Source: CAYGUI01 sp964353115 (GTDB lineage Bacteria; Pseudomonadota; Gammaproteobacteria; JAGOUU01). From it: a stretch of 18,396 bases of DNA. Both the position numbers and the translations under genes were made by a program. Location of the stretch: NCBI GenBank assembly GCA_964353115.1, contig CAYGUI010000024.1:1-18396 (forward strand), in the 5' to 3' direction. Position 1 is the stretch's first letter, and each line of letters begins with the position of its first letter. The notes beneath the pieces are model-generated. The model ran no database searches. It was not told where the DNA came from and saw only the letters and a program-made list of their open reading frames with translations. This document shows positions 6,684 through 14,068 of this stretch, piece by piece.

Positions 6684-7124
6684 ATGCAAACCATCTGGAA
6701 TTTACTATTTTTTTCTGGTAAAAAACCAAAACCCAAGAAAATTTATTATATTGATTTTATAAATAATCGCCCGAATAAAGATTTTAGTATTTATGCTAAA
6801 GCAAAAGATTCACGAGATAATATGAGACTTCGTGTTGCAAGGCAAGCCAGGTTTGATCGGGCTTCTGCGCAAATTAAGGCTTGGGTTGCTCATGATGAAT
6901 TATCAATAAAAAATCCTTCACCATCTTTACTCATACATGCAGCAAAAAGGCCCGTTGATCCTGCTGCAGAAGTTATCTCAAAAGAAGGTGATGATTATTG
7001 TTTAACTCCTGCGAAAGAGGAAAAAAGAAGAGCAGTAGCACAAGCTGCTGATCAACAAGCTGCCTTGGAGAGATTTGAAAACGGGGCTAGAAAAAGAAAA
7101 ACAAAGAAGCAAAATGTTAAGTGA
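6684..7124 (+). CDS. Hypothetical basic protein, 146 residues
   Basis: Not recognised. The protein is rich in Lys/Arg/Ala, with a basic stretch near the N-terminus (GKKPKPKK, 12-19), a helical middle (DSRDNMRLRVARQARFDRAS, 42-61), an Ala/Glu helix (110-132) and a strongly basic end (RKRKTKK, 136-142). No signal peptide or membrane span is apparent. AAGGA lies about 10 bases before the ATG, a sound ribosome-binding site. Its last 11 bases overlap the start of the next gene, so the two are probably co-transcribed and coupled. The basic ends could bind nucleic acid or act as a nuclear targeting signal in a host; neither is demonstrated. Confidence 0.72.
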   Translation: MQTIWNLLFFSGKKPKPKKIYYIDFINNRPNKDFSIYAKAKDSRDNMRLRVARQARFDRASAQIKAWVAHDELSIKNPSPSLLIHAAKRPVDPAAEVISKEGDDYCLTPAKEEKRRAVAQAADQQAALERFENGARKRKTKKQNVK

Positions 7125-7593
7125 TAAACAGATTAAAGCACTTACTATAGAAGAAATTCGTGCTCTTACTAAATTAGATATTAGTAATTTTGGAATTTGC
7201 CAAATTCAAGCTTTTGATCCTTGGCAAATTCAAATTTTAACGCCAGAGCAAATTAAAATTTTTACACCTGAGCAAATTAGTTTATTTACACCTTGGCAAT
7301 TTCAGTTTTTTCTTTGTAATAACATAAATCAAATTCAGTCTTTTACAGCCGATCAAATTAATGCTTTTACTTCTGCGCAAATTTTGATAATCACTAGCAA
7401 ACGACTTAGGGCTTTTACTTTAGAGCAGAGCAAAGTTTTGATGTGTAGAATTGAAACTTTAGTTAATGATTTAAAGCCTGGGATGTTTATATCAGCGGCA
7501 AAGAATGCGCCGTCATCCCCCTCCGTCATTGCTGTAAGCGATGCGACGCGGCAACCCTGTTTATTTAATTTCAGGGCGTCACGTCAAACTTGA
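7114..7593 (+). CDS. Octapeptide-repeat protein A, with repeat-derived C-terminal tail
   Basis: Residues 2-108 are about thirteen units of eight residues, consensus (F/L)TPEQI(K/Q)x, for example LTPEQIKI and FTPEQISL, with one 11-residue unit (66-76). Similar TPEQI-type octads occur in repeat-rich proteins and adhesins of other bacteria; a regular helical solenoid is likely. The chosen ATG (7114) has AAGAAG six bases upstream and overlaps the previous gene by 11 bases; an in-frame ATG at 7075 would add 13 basic residues and overlap more. The last 27 or so residues (PSSPSVIAVSDATRQPCLF...) have no repeat character and come from a GC-rich block resembling a dispersed repeat, so the original C-terminus may have been replaced. 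No signal peptide. Function unknown. Confidence 0.75.
   Translation: MLSDKQIKALTIEEIRALTKLDISNFGICQIQAFDPWQIQILTPEQIKIFTPEQISLFTPWQFQFFLCNNINQIQSFTADQINAFTSAQILIITSKRLRAFTLEQSKVLMCRIETLVNDLKPGMFISAAKNAPSSPSVIAVSDATRQPCLFNFRASRQT
7117..7437 (+). repeat. Degenerate 24-bp coding repeats (octapeptides)
   Basis: About thirteen 24-base units encode the octads of protein A. The most regular are at 7234-7305 (LTPEQIKI, FTPEQISL, FTPWQFQF). Units have diverged at the DNA level, so this is an old array under protein-level constraint rather than a recent expansion. Confidence 0.8.
7511..7580. repeat. Probable dispersed repeat remnant (family 3) at the 3' end of octapeptide gene A
   Basis: The minus strand reads CAGGGTTGCCGCGTCGCATC, then GCTTACAGCAATGACGG, which resembles the dispersed element type with core GGATTGCCGCG...GCAATGACG known from many proteobacterial genomes. 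It is far more GC-rich than its surroundings. GACG...CGTC (7545-7548/7577-7580) and CCCTG...CAGGG (7555-7559/7572-7576) form a hairpin that could also weaken transcription downstream. Only one copy is in the window, so the family assignment rests on memory of such elements. Confidence 0.5.
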
Positions 7594-7652
7594 ATTTGTT
7601 AGTTGATTTAATGTAGCATAAATACCTATTAAATATATTATTAGGTTTTTAT

Positions 7653-8084
7653 ATGCAATTAGTTAAAGAAATAATTCCGCTTCTGTCTTTAAGTGTTGTG
7701 GGTGATAAAATTCATAAATTGACACTGAGACAAATTAGGGGGCTTACAGAGGATCATATTAGGTCTATTACACCAGAACAAATCCAATCTTTAAATCCTA
7801 AATTATTTTTGCTTTTTTCAACAATTCAAATTAAAGCTTTTACGCCTGATCAAATTCAAGCTGTAACAAAAGAGCAATTTGAATTTTTTACGGTAGATAT
7901 GATCGAAGCATTAACGCCGGAGCAAATTGAATCTTTTACTCCAGAGCAAAAGATATGTTTTGATGAATGGAAAGACGAAAATTATATTCTTCCTATTTTT
8001 GTATCGTCTGTTAAAGAACTCTCTTTAGCCGCTGCTACAGCGTTAGAAACTTCCCCGTCACCGACTGCGGGTCCTGCGCTATAA
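7653..8084 (+). CDS. Octapeptide-repeat protein B
   Basis: A paralogue of protein A. After a 22-residue lead (MQLVKEIIPLLSLSVVGDKI...) residues 23-102 form ten octads: LTLRQIRG, LTEDHIRS, ITPEQIQS, LNPKLFLL, FSTIQIKA, FTPDQIQA, VTKEQFEF, FTVDMIEA, LTPEQIES, FTPEQKIC. The remaining 40 residues are non-repetitive and end in SPSPTAGPAL. It lies 59 bases after gene A, in another frame, and its last 50 bases overlap the 3' end of convergent uvrA, which forces both reading frames there. The lead is mildly hydrophobic but not a convincing signal peptide. It may be a tandem duplicate of A, or the rest of a once longer repeat gene broken by the element at 7511-7580. Function unknown. Confidence 0.75.
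   Translation: MQLVKEIIPLLSLSVVGDKIHKLTLRQIRGLTEDHIRSITPEQIQSLNPKLFLLFSTIQIKAFTPDQIQAVTKEQFEFFTVDMIEALTPEQIESFTPEQKICFDEWKDENYILPIFVSSVKELSLAAATALETSPSPTAGPAL
7719..7958 (+). repeat. Ten degenerate 24-bp coding repeats in protein B
   Basis: Ten contiguous units of 24 bases encode octads with an aromatic or aliphatic residue at position 1, Thr at 2, Gln/His/Met near 5 and Ile/Phe at 6. The spacing is perfect across all ten, unlike protein A, which has one 3-residue insertion. Confidence 0.8.
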
Positions 8085-10941
8085 CCTCTGGACTTCCAGT
8101 GGCGATAATAACACCACCTTTATCGCCACCTTGGGGGCCTAAATCAATAATATAATCCGCAGTTTTTATTACATCTAAGTTATGCTCGATAACAATAATC
8201 GTATTGCCAGCATCGCGTAGGCGTAGTAAAACTTTTAGTAATAATTCTATATCCTGAAAATGCAGGCCGGTTGTCGGCTCATCAAGTAAATATAAAGTTC
8301 GACCCGTATCACGCTTGGATAATTCTTTTGCAAGTTTAATCCGCTGTGCTTCACCGCCCGATAAAGTTATAGCGCTTTGTCCTAAAGTAATATACGAAAG
8401 ACCAACGTCTATAAGAGTTTGTAATTTTCGTTTTAGATTAGGTATGGCATCAAAAAATTCTCGTGCATCTTCCACCGTCATTTCTAGCACTTGATGTATA
8501 TTTTTGCCTTTATACAAAACTTCTAAAGTCTCGCGGTTATAGCGTTTGCCTTCACAAGTGTCACACATCACATACATATCCGGTAAGAAATGCATTTCAA
8601 TTTTTATTAAGCCATCGCCTTGGCAAGTTTCGCATCTACCGCCATGAACATTGAAGCTAAAGCGGCCAACGTTATAACCACGGGTGCGGGCCTCGACGGT
8701 TTTGGCAAATAGTTCGCGAATGGGGGTGAAAAGGCCAGTATATGTTGCGGGATTGGAGCGCGGTGTGCGACCAATTGGGCTTTGAGTTATAGAAATTATT
8801 TTGTCAAAATAATCTATCCCTTCTATTTTTTTATACGGTGCTTCTTCTAGTCTTTCGTTTTTGTTTAGAACTTTGGCAACTGCTGGATACAAAGTATCGT
8901 TAATTAAAGTCGATTTTCCGGAGCCTGACACCCCAGTCACACAAGTAAATAATCCAACCGGGAACTCAGCAGTAACATTTTTTAAGTTATTACCAGTTGC
9001 GCTAATTATTTTTAATAATTTTTCATCATCTTTTTGATGGCGCTTTTTAGGAATTGAAATTTTCTTTTTACCTGATAAATATAACCCAGTAATTGATTTA
9101 TCATTGTCCATGATTTCTTGTGGCGTGCCTTGCGCTATAATTTCGCCGCCATGCACACCCGAGCCTGGGCCAATGTCGATAATTTGATCGGCATCGCGCA
9201 TAGTTTCTTCATCGTGTTCAACAACTATCACGGTATTGCCAATATCACGTAAATGATGCAAAGTTTTTAATAATCTTGCATTATCTCGTGGATGTAGACC
9301 TATGGTTGGCTCATCAAGAATATACATAACGCCGACTAATTGTGAGCCAATTTGACTGGCCAAGCGAATACGTTGTGCTTCACCGCCTGATAAAGTATCG
9401 GCGCTGCGTGATAATGATAAATATTCAAGTCCAACATCCATTAAAAATTGAGTACGAGAAATAATTTCTTGTAAAATTTTGCTCGCAATTTTTTCTCTTG
9501 AGCCAGTTAATTTTAAACTTTTAATAAATTTTTGTGAGTCAGCAATTGATAAATTAGCAAATGTTGGCAAATTCATATTATCAATAAATATATTGCGTGC
9601 TTGTAAGTTTAATCGCGAGCCACTGCAATCTGCACAAACTTTATTAATAATAAATTTAGTTAATTCTTCGCGCACATAATTAGATCCAGTTTCGCGATAG
9701 CGCCGCTCCATATTGGGTATAACTCCTTCAAAAGGATGTTTTTTATGCACTGTGCGGCCATGTTGATTTGAATAAACAAATTCAATATCTTCATCACCGC
9801 TGCCGTATAAAATAATTTTTTGTTGTTTTTTAGTTAATTTATTAAATTTAGTATCAACATCAAAGCCGTAATGTTTGCCAAGAGCTGTTAATAATTGCAT
9901 TGAATAATAATTATTATCATCCCATCCATCTATGGCACCGCGACGCAGTGATACGGTTTCATCGTAAATAATTTTTTCTGGATCAAAATATTGCGTTATG
10001 CCAAGGCCGTCGCACGTTTGGCAGGCGCCGATTGGATTGTTAAATGAGAATAGCCGCGGCTCAAGTTCTGAGATGCTGTATCCGCAATGCGGGCAGGAGA
10101 AGGTGGCGGAGAAGAGGAGATCCTGGATTGCTGCGCTACTGACGTTTCCCGCCTGCGCGGGAATGACGTCTTTATCTGCGGGAATGACGTCTTTATCTCC
10201 TTGTTCGTCATTCCCGCGCAGGCGGGAATCCAGAAAAGAAATAACAGCCAAGCCATCAGAGAGCTTAAGCGCTGTATCAAACGACTCAGCAAGCCGTGTT
10301 TTAATATCATCACGAACCTTAAAGCGGTCAATGATTACTTCAATACTATGTTTATGATGCAGCGATAATTTAGGTGGATTATCAAGTTCAATAATTTTTC
10401 CATCAACGCGAGCGCGTACAAAGCCTTTAGCAGCGAGCTCTTTGAATAAATCGATATATTCACCTTTTCTATCGCGCACGACTGGAGCTAGAAGCATTAG
10501 TTTGGTGTCAGCTGGAATTTTAAGCACTTCATCAACCATATTACTGACAGATTGGGCGCTAAGATCTATATTATGATTTGGACATTTAGGAATGCCAATA
10601 CGAGCAAATAATAGCCTTAAGTAATCGTAGATTTCGGTCGTTGTGCCAACGGTTGAGCGTGGATTGTGTGAAGTTGATTTCTGTTCAATAGAAATAGCAG
10701 GGGATAAACCCTCGATGCTATCAACATCAGGTTTTTCCATTTGGCTTAAAAACTGTCGTGCATATGCAGAAAGTGATTCGACATAGCGACGCTGGCCTTC
10801 GGCATATAACGTATCAAAGGCAAGAGACGACTTGCCTGAGCCAGAAGGTCCTGTAATTATTACTAATTTGTCCCGTGGGATAGTTAGCGTTAAATTTTTT
10901 AGATTATGGGTGCGAGCACCTTGGATTATAATTCTATCCAT
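8035..10941 (-). CDS. uvrA: Excinuclease ABC subunit A, with a 30-residue repeat-derived insertion
   Basis: UvrA is the damage-recognition ATPase of nucleotide excision repair. Both ABC modules are complete: Walker A GPSGSGKSS (31-39) and GVSGSGKST, signatures TLSGGEAQRIRLA and TLSGGEAQRIKLA, Walker B ILDEPTIGLHPRD and LLDEPTTGLHFQD. Zinc knuckles CPHCGY...CQTCDG (from Cys283) and CETCQGDG...CDTCEG are present. The length is 968 residues against 940 in E. coli. The excess maps to residues 237-266, just before the first zinc module, encoded by a palindromic repeat at 10144-10233 (DKDVIPA duplicated). The frame is kept and all motifs are intact, so activity is likely. It is divergent from gmk, and no LexA-type CTGT-N8-ACAG box is visible upstream. 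Its 3' end overlaps protein B by 50 bases. Confidence 0.97.
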   Translation of the reverse strand: MDRIIIQGARTHNLKNLTLTIPRDKLVIITGPSGSGKSSLAFDTLYAEGQRRYVESLSAYARQFLSQMEKPDVDSIEGLSPAISIEQKSTSHNPRSTVGTTTEIYDYLRLLFARIGIPKCPNHNIDLSAQSVSNMVDEVLKIPADTKLMLLAPVVRDRKGEYIDLFKELAAKGFVRARVDGKIIELDNPPKLSLHHKHSIEVIIDRFKVRDDIKTRLAESFDTALKLSDGLAVISFLDSRLRGNDEQGDKDVIPADKDVIPAQAGNVSSAAIQDLLFSATFSCPHCGYSISELEPRLFSFNNPIGACQTCDGLGITQYFDPEKIIYDETVSLRRGAIDGWDDNNYYSMQLLTALGKHYGFDVDTKFNKLTKKQQKIILYGSGDEDIEFVYSNQHGRTVHKKHPFEGVIPNMERRYRETGSNYVREELTKFIINKVCADCSGSRLNLQARNIFIDNMNLPTFANLSIADSQKFIKSLKLTGSREKIASKILQEIISRTQFLMDVGLEYLSLSRSADTLSGGEAQRIRLASQIGSQLVGVMYILDEPTIGLHPRDNARLLKTLHHLRDIGNTVIVVEHDEETMRDADQIIDIGPGSGVHGGEIIAQGTPQEIMDNDKSITGLYLSGKKKISIPKKRHQKDDEKLLKIISATGNNLKNVTAEFPVGLFTCVTGVSGSGKSTLINDTLYPAVAKVLNKNERLEEAPYKKIEGIDYFDKIISITQSPIGRTPRSNPATYTGLFTPIRELFAKTVEARTRGYNVGRFSFNVHGGRCETCQGDGLIKIEMHFLPDMYVMCDTCEGKRYNRETLEVLYKGKNIHQVLEMTVEDAREFFDAIPNLKRKLQTLIDVGLSYITLGQSAITLSGGEAQRIKLAKELSKRDTGRTLYLLDEPTTGLHFQDIELLLKVLLRLRDAGNTIIVIEHNLDVIKTADYIIDLGPQGGDKGGVIIATGSPEVIAQDPQSVTGKFLTL
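10144..10233. repeat. dRS3-like palindromic repeat inside uvrA
   Basis: Two 23-base arms (10146-10168 and 10206-10228) are perfect reverse complements; each itself holds an inner inverted repeat TTCCCGC...GCGGGAA with a GACG/CGTC end. Between them a 21-base segment is duplicated in tandem (10157-10177 and 10178-10198), giving the peptide DKDVIPA twice. The ATTCCC-N8-GGGAAT core resembles the dRS3 repeats of Neisseria. The 90-base block equals 30 codons and accounts for the extra residues of UvrA. Confidence 0.85.
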
Positions 10942-11010
10942 ATGGTAGAATACCTAGCTTTAAAACTATTATTTTAGCATTTTTCTAAAATGTCGATAAA
11001 GAAAATAAAA

Positions 11011-11631
11011 ATGAATAAAACCAAAGGACAATTATTTGTAATTGCAGCAGCATCTGGCGTTGGAAAAACTACGCTAGTTAACGAAATATTGCATAGAATC
11101 AATGATATAAGTTTATCGGTTTCTCATACCTCTCGTCCGCGCAGAAGTAAAGAGATTGATGGCGTTCATTATAATTTTGTTAAAAAAGAAGAATTTGAGC
11201 AAATGATTGCCCATGGTGATTTTATTGAGCATGCTAATGTTTATGATAATTTTTATGGAACATCAAAAAAGTGGCTAGAAAAAGTATTAAATTCAGGGCA
11301 AGACATTATTCTTGAGCTTGACTGGCAAGGTAATTTACAAATCCGTAATTTATATCCAGAAGCTGTTTCTATTTTCATTTTGCCACCGTCTCTTGATGAT
11401 TTGCGTAAAAGATTGGAAAGTCGCGCAGAGGATAAAAAAGATATTATTGAAAAGCGTTTGCATCAGGCATGTCAGGATATTTCACATTATGTAGATTTTG
11501 ATTATTTGGTAGTAAATGATGACTTTGAGCGTGCGGTTGCTGATATTGAAGCTGTTATTAACGCGACACGTCTTAAACTGGATAGCCAAAGGATTAAGTT
11601 AGGAGAAATGTTAAAAACCTTACTGGCTTAA
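11011..11631 (+). CDS. gmk: Guanylate kinase
   Basis: Guanylate kinase phosphorylates GMP to GDP with ATP, in the cytoplasm, feeding GTP and (p)ppGpp pools. Motifs seen are the P-loop ASGVGKTT after FVIAA, the GMP-binding SHTSRPRR and GVHYNFV, GDFIEHANVYDNFYGTS, ILELDWQGNLQIR and FILPPSLDDLRKRLESRAED. The ATG at 11011 gives 206 residues, close to the 207 of E. coli, with 8 residues before the first strand; an in-frame ATG at 10990 would add MSIKKIK. Neither start has a clear Shine-Dalgarno sequence. The usual APSG before the P-loop Gly is AASG here. It heads the gmk-rpoZ-spoT-sel1-oxyR run; a possible -10 TATTAT is at 10967-10972. Confidence 0.95.
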   Translation: MNKTKGQLFVIAAASGVGKTTLVNEILHRINDISLSVSHTSRPRRSKEIDGVHYNFVKKEEFEQMIAHGDFIEHANVYDNFYGTSKKWLEKVLNSGQDIILELDWQGNLQIRNLYPEAVSIFILPPSLDDLRKRLESRAEDKKDIIEKRLHQACQDISHYVDFDYLVVNDDFERAVADIEAVINATRLKLDSQRIKLGEMLKTLLA

Positions 11632-11685
11632 AAACTGCATATTTGATAAAATTACATAATAGAGATTTATAAAAAAGAGGTAGCC

Positions 11686-11913
11686 ATGGCACGAATTACA
11701 GTTGAAGATTGTTTGGAAAATGTAACTAATCGTTTTGAACTAGTTTTAGTTGCTTCTTTGCGCGCTAAAATGCTTGATTCTGGAGCTGAAACTTCAAGAG
11801 TTCCGTGGGAAAATGATAAAGCAACTGTGGTTGCATTACGTGAAATAGCCCAGAAAAAATATTTATATGATGAATATCTAAAAGATCTAGCTAAATCATT
11901 AGGGCAAAGATAA
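11686..11913 (+). CDS. rpoZ: RNA polymerase omega subunit
   Basis: Omega assists folding of the beta-prime subunit and forms part of a ppGpp site on RNA polymerase in E. coli. The 75 residues start MARITVEDCLENVTNRFELV and include ENDKATVVALREIAQKK, both typical. It is shorter than the 91 residues of E. coli, missing only the variable tail. AGAGG lies about 7 bases upstream of the ATG. It follows gmk by 54 bases and precedes spoT by 7, the standard gammaproteobacterial order. Confidence 0.97.
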   Translation: MARITVEDCLENVTNRFELVLVASLRAKMLDSGAETSRVPWENDKATVVALREIAQKKYLYDEYLKDLAKSLGQR

Positions 11914-11920
11914 TGATCTT

Positions 11921-14068
11921 ATGATCAATGATCCTCGCGCTGAAAATCATTATCAAGAATTAAGAAAAGAATTAGCTACTTTTTTTGATGAATCACAATT
12001 AGCTAAAATCGATGCTGCTTATAATTTTGCAGCTGATGCACACATCAAGCAGCGTCGCATATCTGGTGAGCCTTATATCACCCATCCAATAGCAGTTTGT
12101 AAAATCTTGTTTTCAATAGGTATGGACTATGAAAGCATTATGGTCGCTTTATTACATGATGTTATTGAAGATACGTCAGCAACGAAGCAAGATTTAGTAA
12201 CTAATTTTGGTCAAGAAATTGCAAATTTGGTTGATGGCGTTAGTAAATTAAAACACATTGAATTTGAAAGCCGTGAAGAAGCACAAGCTGAAAGCTTCCG
12301 TAAAATGCTTTTGGCCATGGTTAAAGATATTCGCGTGATAATTATAAAAATGGCGGATAGATTGCATAATATGCAAACTATTGGCTCTTTGCGAACGGAT
12401 AAAAAAAATCGTATTGCGCGTGAAACTTTAGAAATTTATGCTCCCATTGCCAATCGGCTTGGAATGCATGGTTTTAAAGTAGACTTAGAAGAACTAAGTT
12501 TTCGTGTTTTATTTCCTTATCGAGCACGAGTTATTGAAAAATCTTTACGTAAAGGAATTATTGAACGTAAGCCGATTATTTTGTCTCTTAAAAAGTCGAT
12601 TAAAGAAAAATTAAAATTAGCTAATTTGCCTCATGCAGTAATAAAAATGAAAGAGCTGCATACTTACGGGGTTTATCAAAAAATTCGTGATTTAAATTTA
12701 ACTTTTGATGAAATACTCGATTCTTATCATTTTCAAATTGAAGTTGAGAATATTTCCGAGTGTTATCAGGTTTTAGGAATTTTACACACTTTATATAAAC
12801 CAATTTTAAAATATTTTAAAGATTATATAGCGATACCGAAAAAAAACGGTTATCAATCAATACATACTACTTTGGTCACAACATCTGGCATGCATTTGGC
12901 GGTACAAATTCGTACACATGAAATGTATAAAATGGCAGAAAACGGTGTTGCTGCTTATTGGTTAAGCGATTCATTAGCATCAAGCGTTGATGAAGCTAAA
13001 GTTTTTGCCAGTGAATGGTTTACATCTTTAATGGATATGCAGCAAAAAGCAGTGAGTTCATTGGATTTTGTGGAAGATGTAAAAAGTGATTTATATCCTG
13101 ATGAAATTTATGTTTTTACGCCAAAAACAAAGATTATAAAATTACCAAGAAAATCAACTGTAATTGACTTTGCTTATGCTGTTCATACAGATATTGGTAA
13201 TAAATGCATTGCAGCTAAAATTAATAATCGCTTAGTGCCACTTAGCACAACACTGAAAAATAGCGATAAAGTTGAAATTATTACTGCTAAAGATGCGAGA
13301 CCTAATATTGCTTGGTTAAATTTTTCTGTAACTGGTAAGGCGCGTAACAATATTAAAAGTTATTTTAAGACACAGCAGAAAGATGATGTAATTGTTTTGG
13401 GCGAAAAATTATTAATTAATGCTCTAGACTATTTGCATTCATCATTTAATAAAATTAGTGAAGAGTCTTGGCAAAATATACTTACAAATTACAATTTAAA
13501 AGATCTAAATGATTTGTATACTGAAATAGGCTTTGGCAAACGAATGGCTTATGTTGTGGCATTAGCTTTGGTTGATGAGCAGGAAAGCTCAGTTGTAAAT
13601 TCATCTGAGCAAAATGCTAAGCCGCTTCTTATCGAAGGAACGGAGGGTCTTGCTGTAACTATTGCTGATTGTTGTTGTCCTTTGCCAGGCGATTCTATCA
13701 TTGGTGTACTAAAATTAGGTGAAGGTATAGTTGTTCATCATGCTAATTGTAGTAACATGGCTACCATACAATTTTCTCCCTCTAATTTAATGCATTTAAA
13801 TTGGAATAAAAATCTAATTGGGATTTTTAAGGTAAAATTAGTGCTGGAAGTTTTTAATGAAACTGGTTTATTAGCTAAAATATCTAATATAGTTACAGAT
13901 GTTGGATCTAATATAAGCGAAATCAAAACCCGATTATTAGATCAGCAGTATGTTAGAATTTATTTAGAAATGGAGCTTGATAGTCGAATGAATTTTGATG
14001 AAATGATTCGAAGGTTAAAAGTTCTAAAACAAGTAATTAAAATTTATCGAGAAGGGATAAAAAAATGA
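11921..14068 (+). CDS. spoT: SpoT-type (p)ppGpp hydrolase with apparently inactive synthetase domain
   Basis: A full-length RelA/SpoT protein, 715 residues (E. coli SpoT 702), with HD hydrolase (about 30-180), synthetase (230-350), TGS (about 385-450), a zinc segment DCCCPLPGD (from 583) and C-terminal ACT domain. Hydrolase residues are all present: His55, His79-Asp80, Glu83-Asp84, Asp146 and Asn150 in ADRLHNM. The synthetase domain is altered: the Glu of the usual EVQIRT is Ala327 (AVQIRT), the Lys of the KHxYS motif is Leu246 (ELHTYG), the Arg of DxxAxRV is Gln272 (DSYHFQI), and AAHW is AAYW. The GYQSIHTTL motif and Asp267 remain. I infer degradation without synthesis, so ppGpp would come from a separate RelA, if any. 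It ends in an ATGA overlap with the Sel1 gene. Confidence 0.96.
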   Translation: MINDPRAENHYQELRKELATFFDESQLAKIDAAYNFAADAHIKQRRISGEPYITHPIAVCKILFSIGMDYESIMVALLHDVIEDTSATKQDLVTNFGQEIANLVDGVSKLKHIEFESREEAQAESFRKMLLAMVKDIRVIIIKMADRLHNMQTIGSLRTDKKNRIARETLEIYAPIANRLGMHGFKVDLEELSFRVLFPYRARVIEKSLRKGIIERKPIILSLKKSIKEKLKLANLPHAVIKMKELHTYGVYQKIRDLNLTFDEILDSYHFQIEVENISECYQVLGILHTLYKPILKYFKDYIAIPKKNGYQSIHTTLVTTSGMHLAVQIRTHEMYKMAENGVAAYWLSDSLASSVDEAKVFASEWFTSLMDMQQKAVSSLDFVEDVKSDLYPDEIYVFTPKTKIIKLPRKSTVIDFAYAVHTDIGNKCIAAKINNRLVPLSTTLKNSDKVEIITAKDARPNIAWLNFSVTGKARNNIKSYFKTQQKDDVIVLGEKLLINALDYLHSSFNKISEESWQNILTNYNLKDLNDLYTEIGFGKRMAYVVALALVDEQESSVVNSSEQNAKPLLIEGTEGLAVTIADCCCPLPGDSIIGVLKLGEGIVVHHANCSNMATIQFSPSNLMHLNWNKNLIGIFKVKLVLEVFNETGLLAKISNIVTDVGSNISEIKTRLLDQQYVRIYLEMELDSRMNFDEMIRRLKVLKQVIKIYREGIKK

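Noticed and set aside
9996..10368. Several overlapping open frames on both strands around the uvrA repeat
   Set aside because: They arise because the palindromic repeat is stop-free in several frames; the uvrA frame carries conserved motifs on both sides.
10942..11010. LexA/SOS box upstream of uvrA
   Set aside because: No CTGT-N8-ACAG-like sequence is present in the uvrA-gmk gap.
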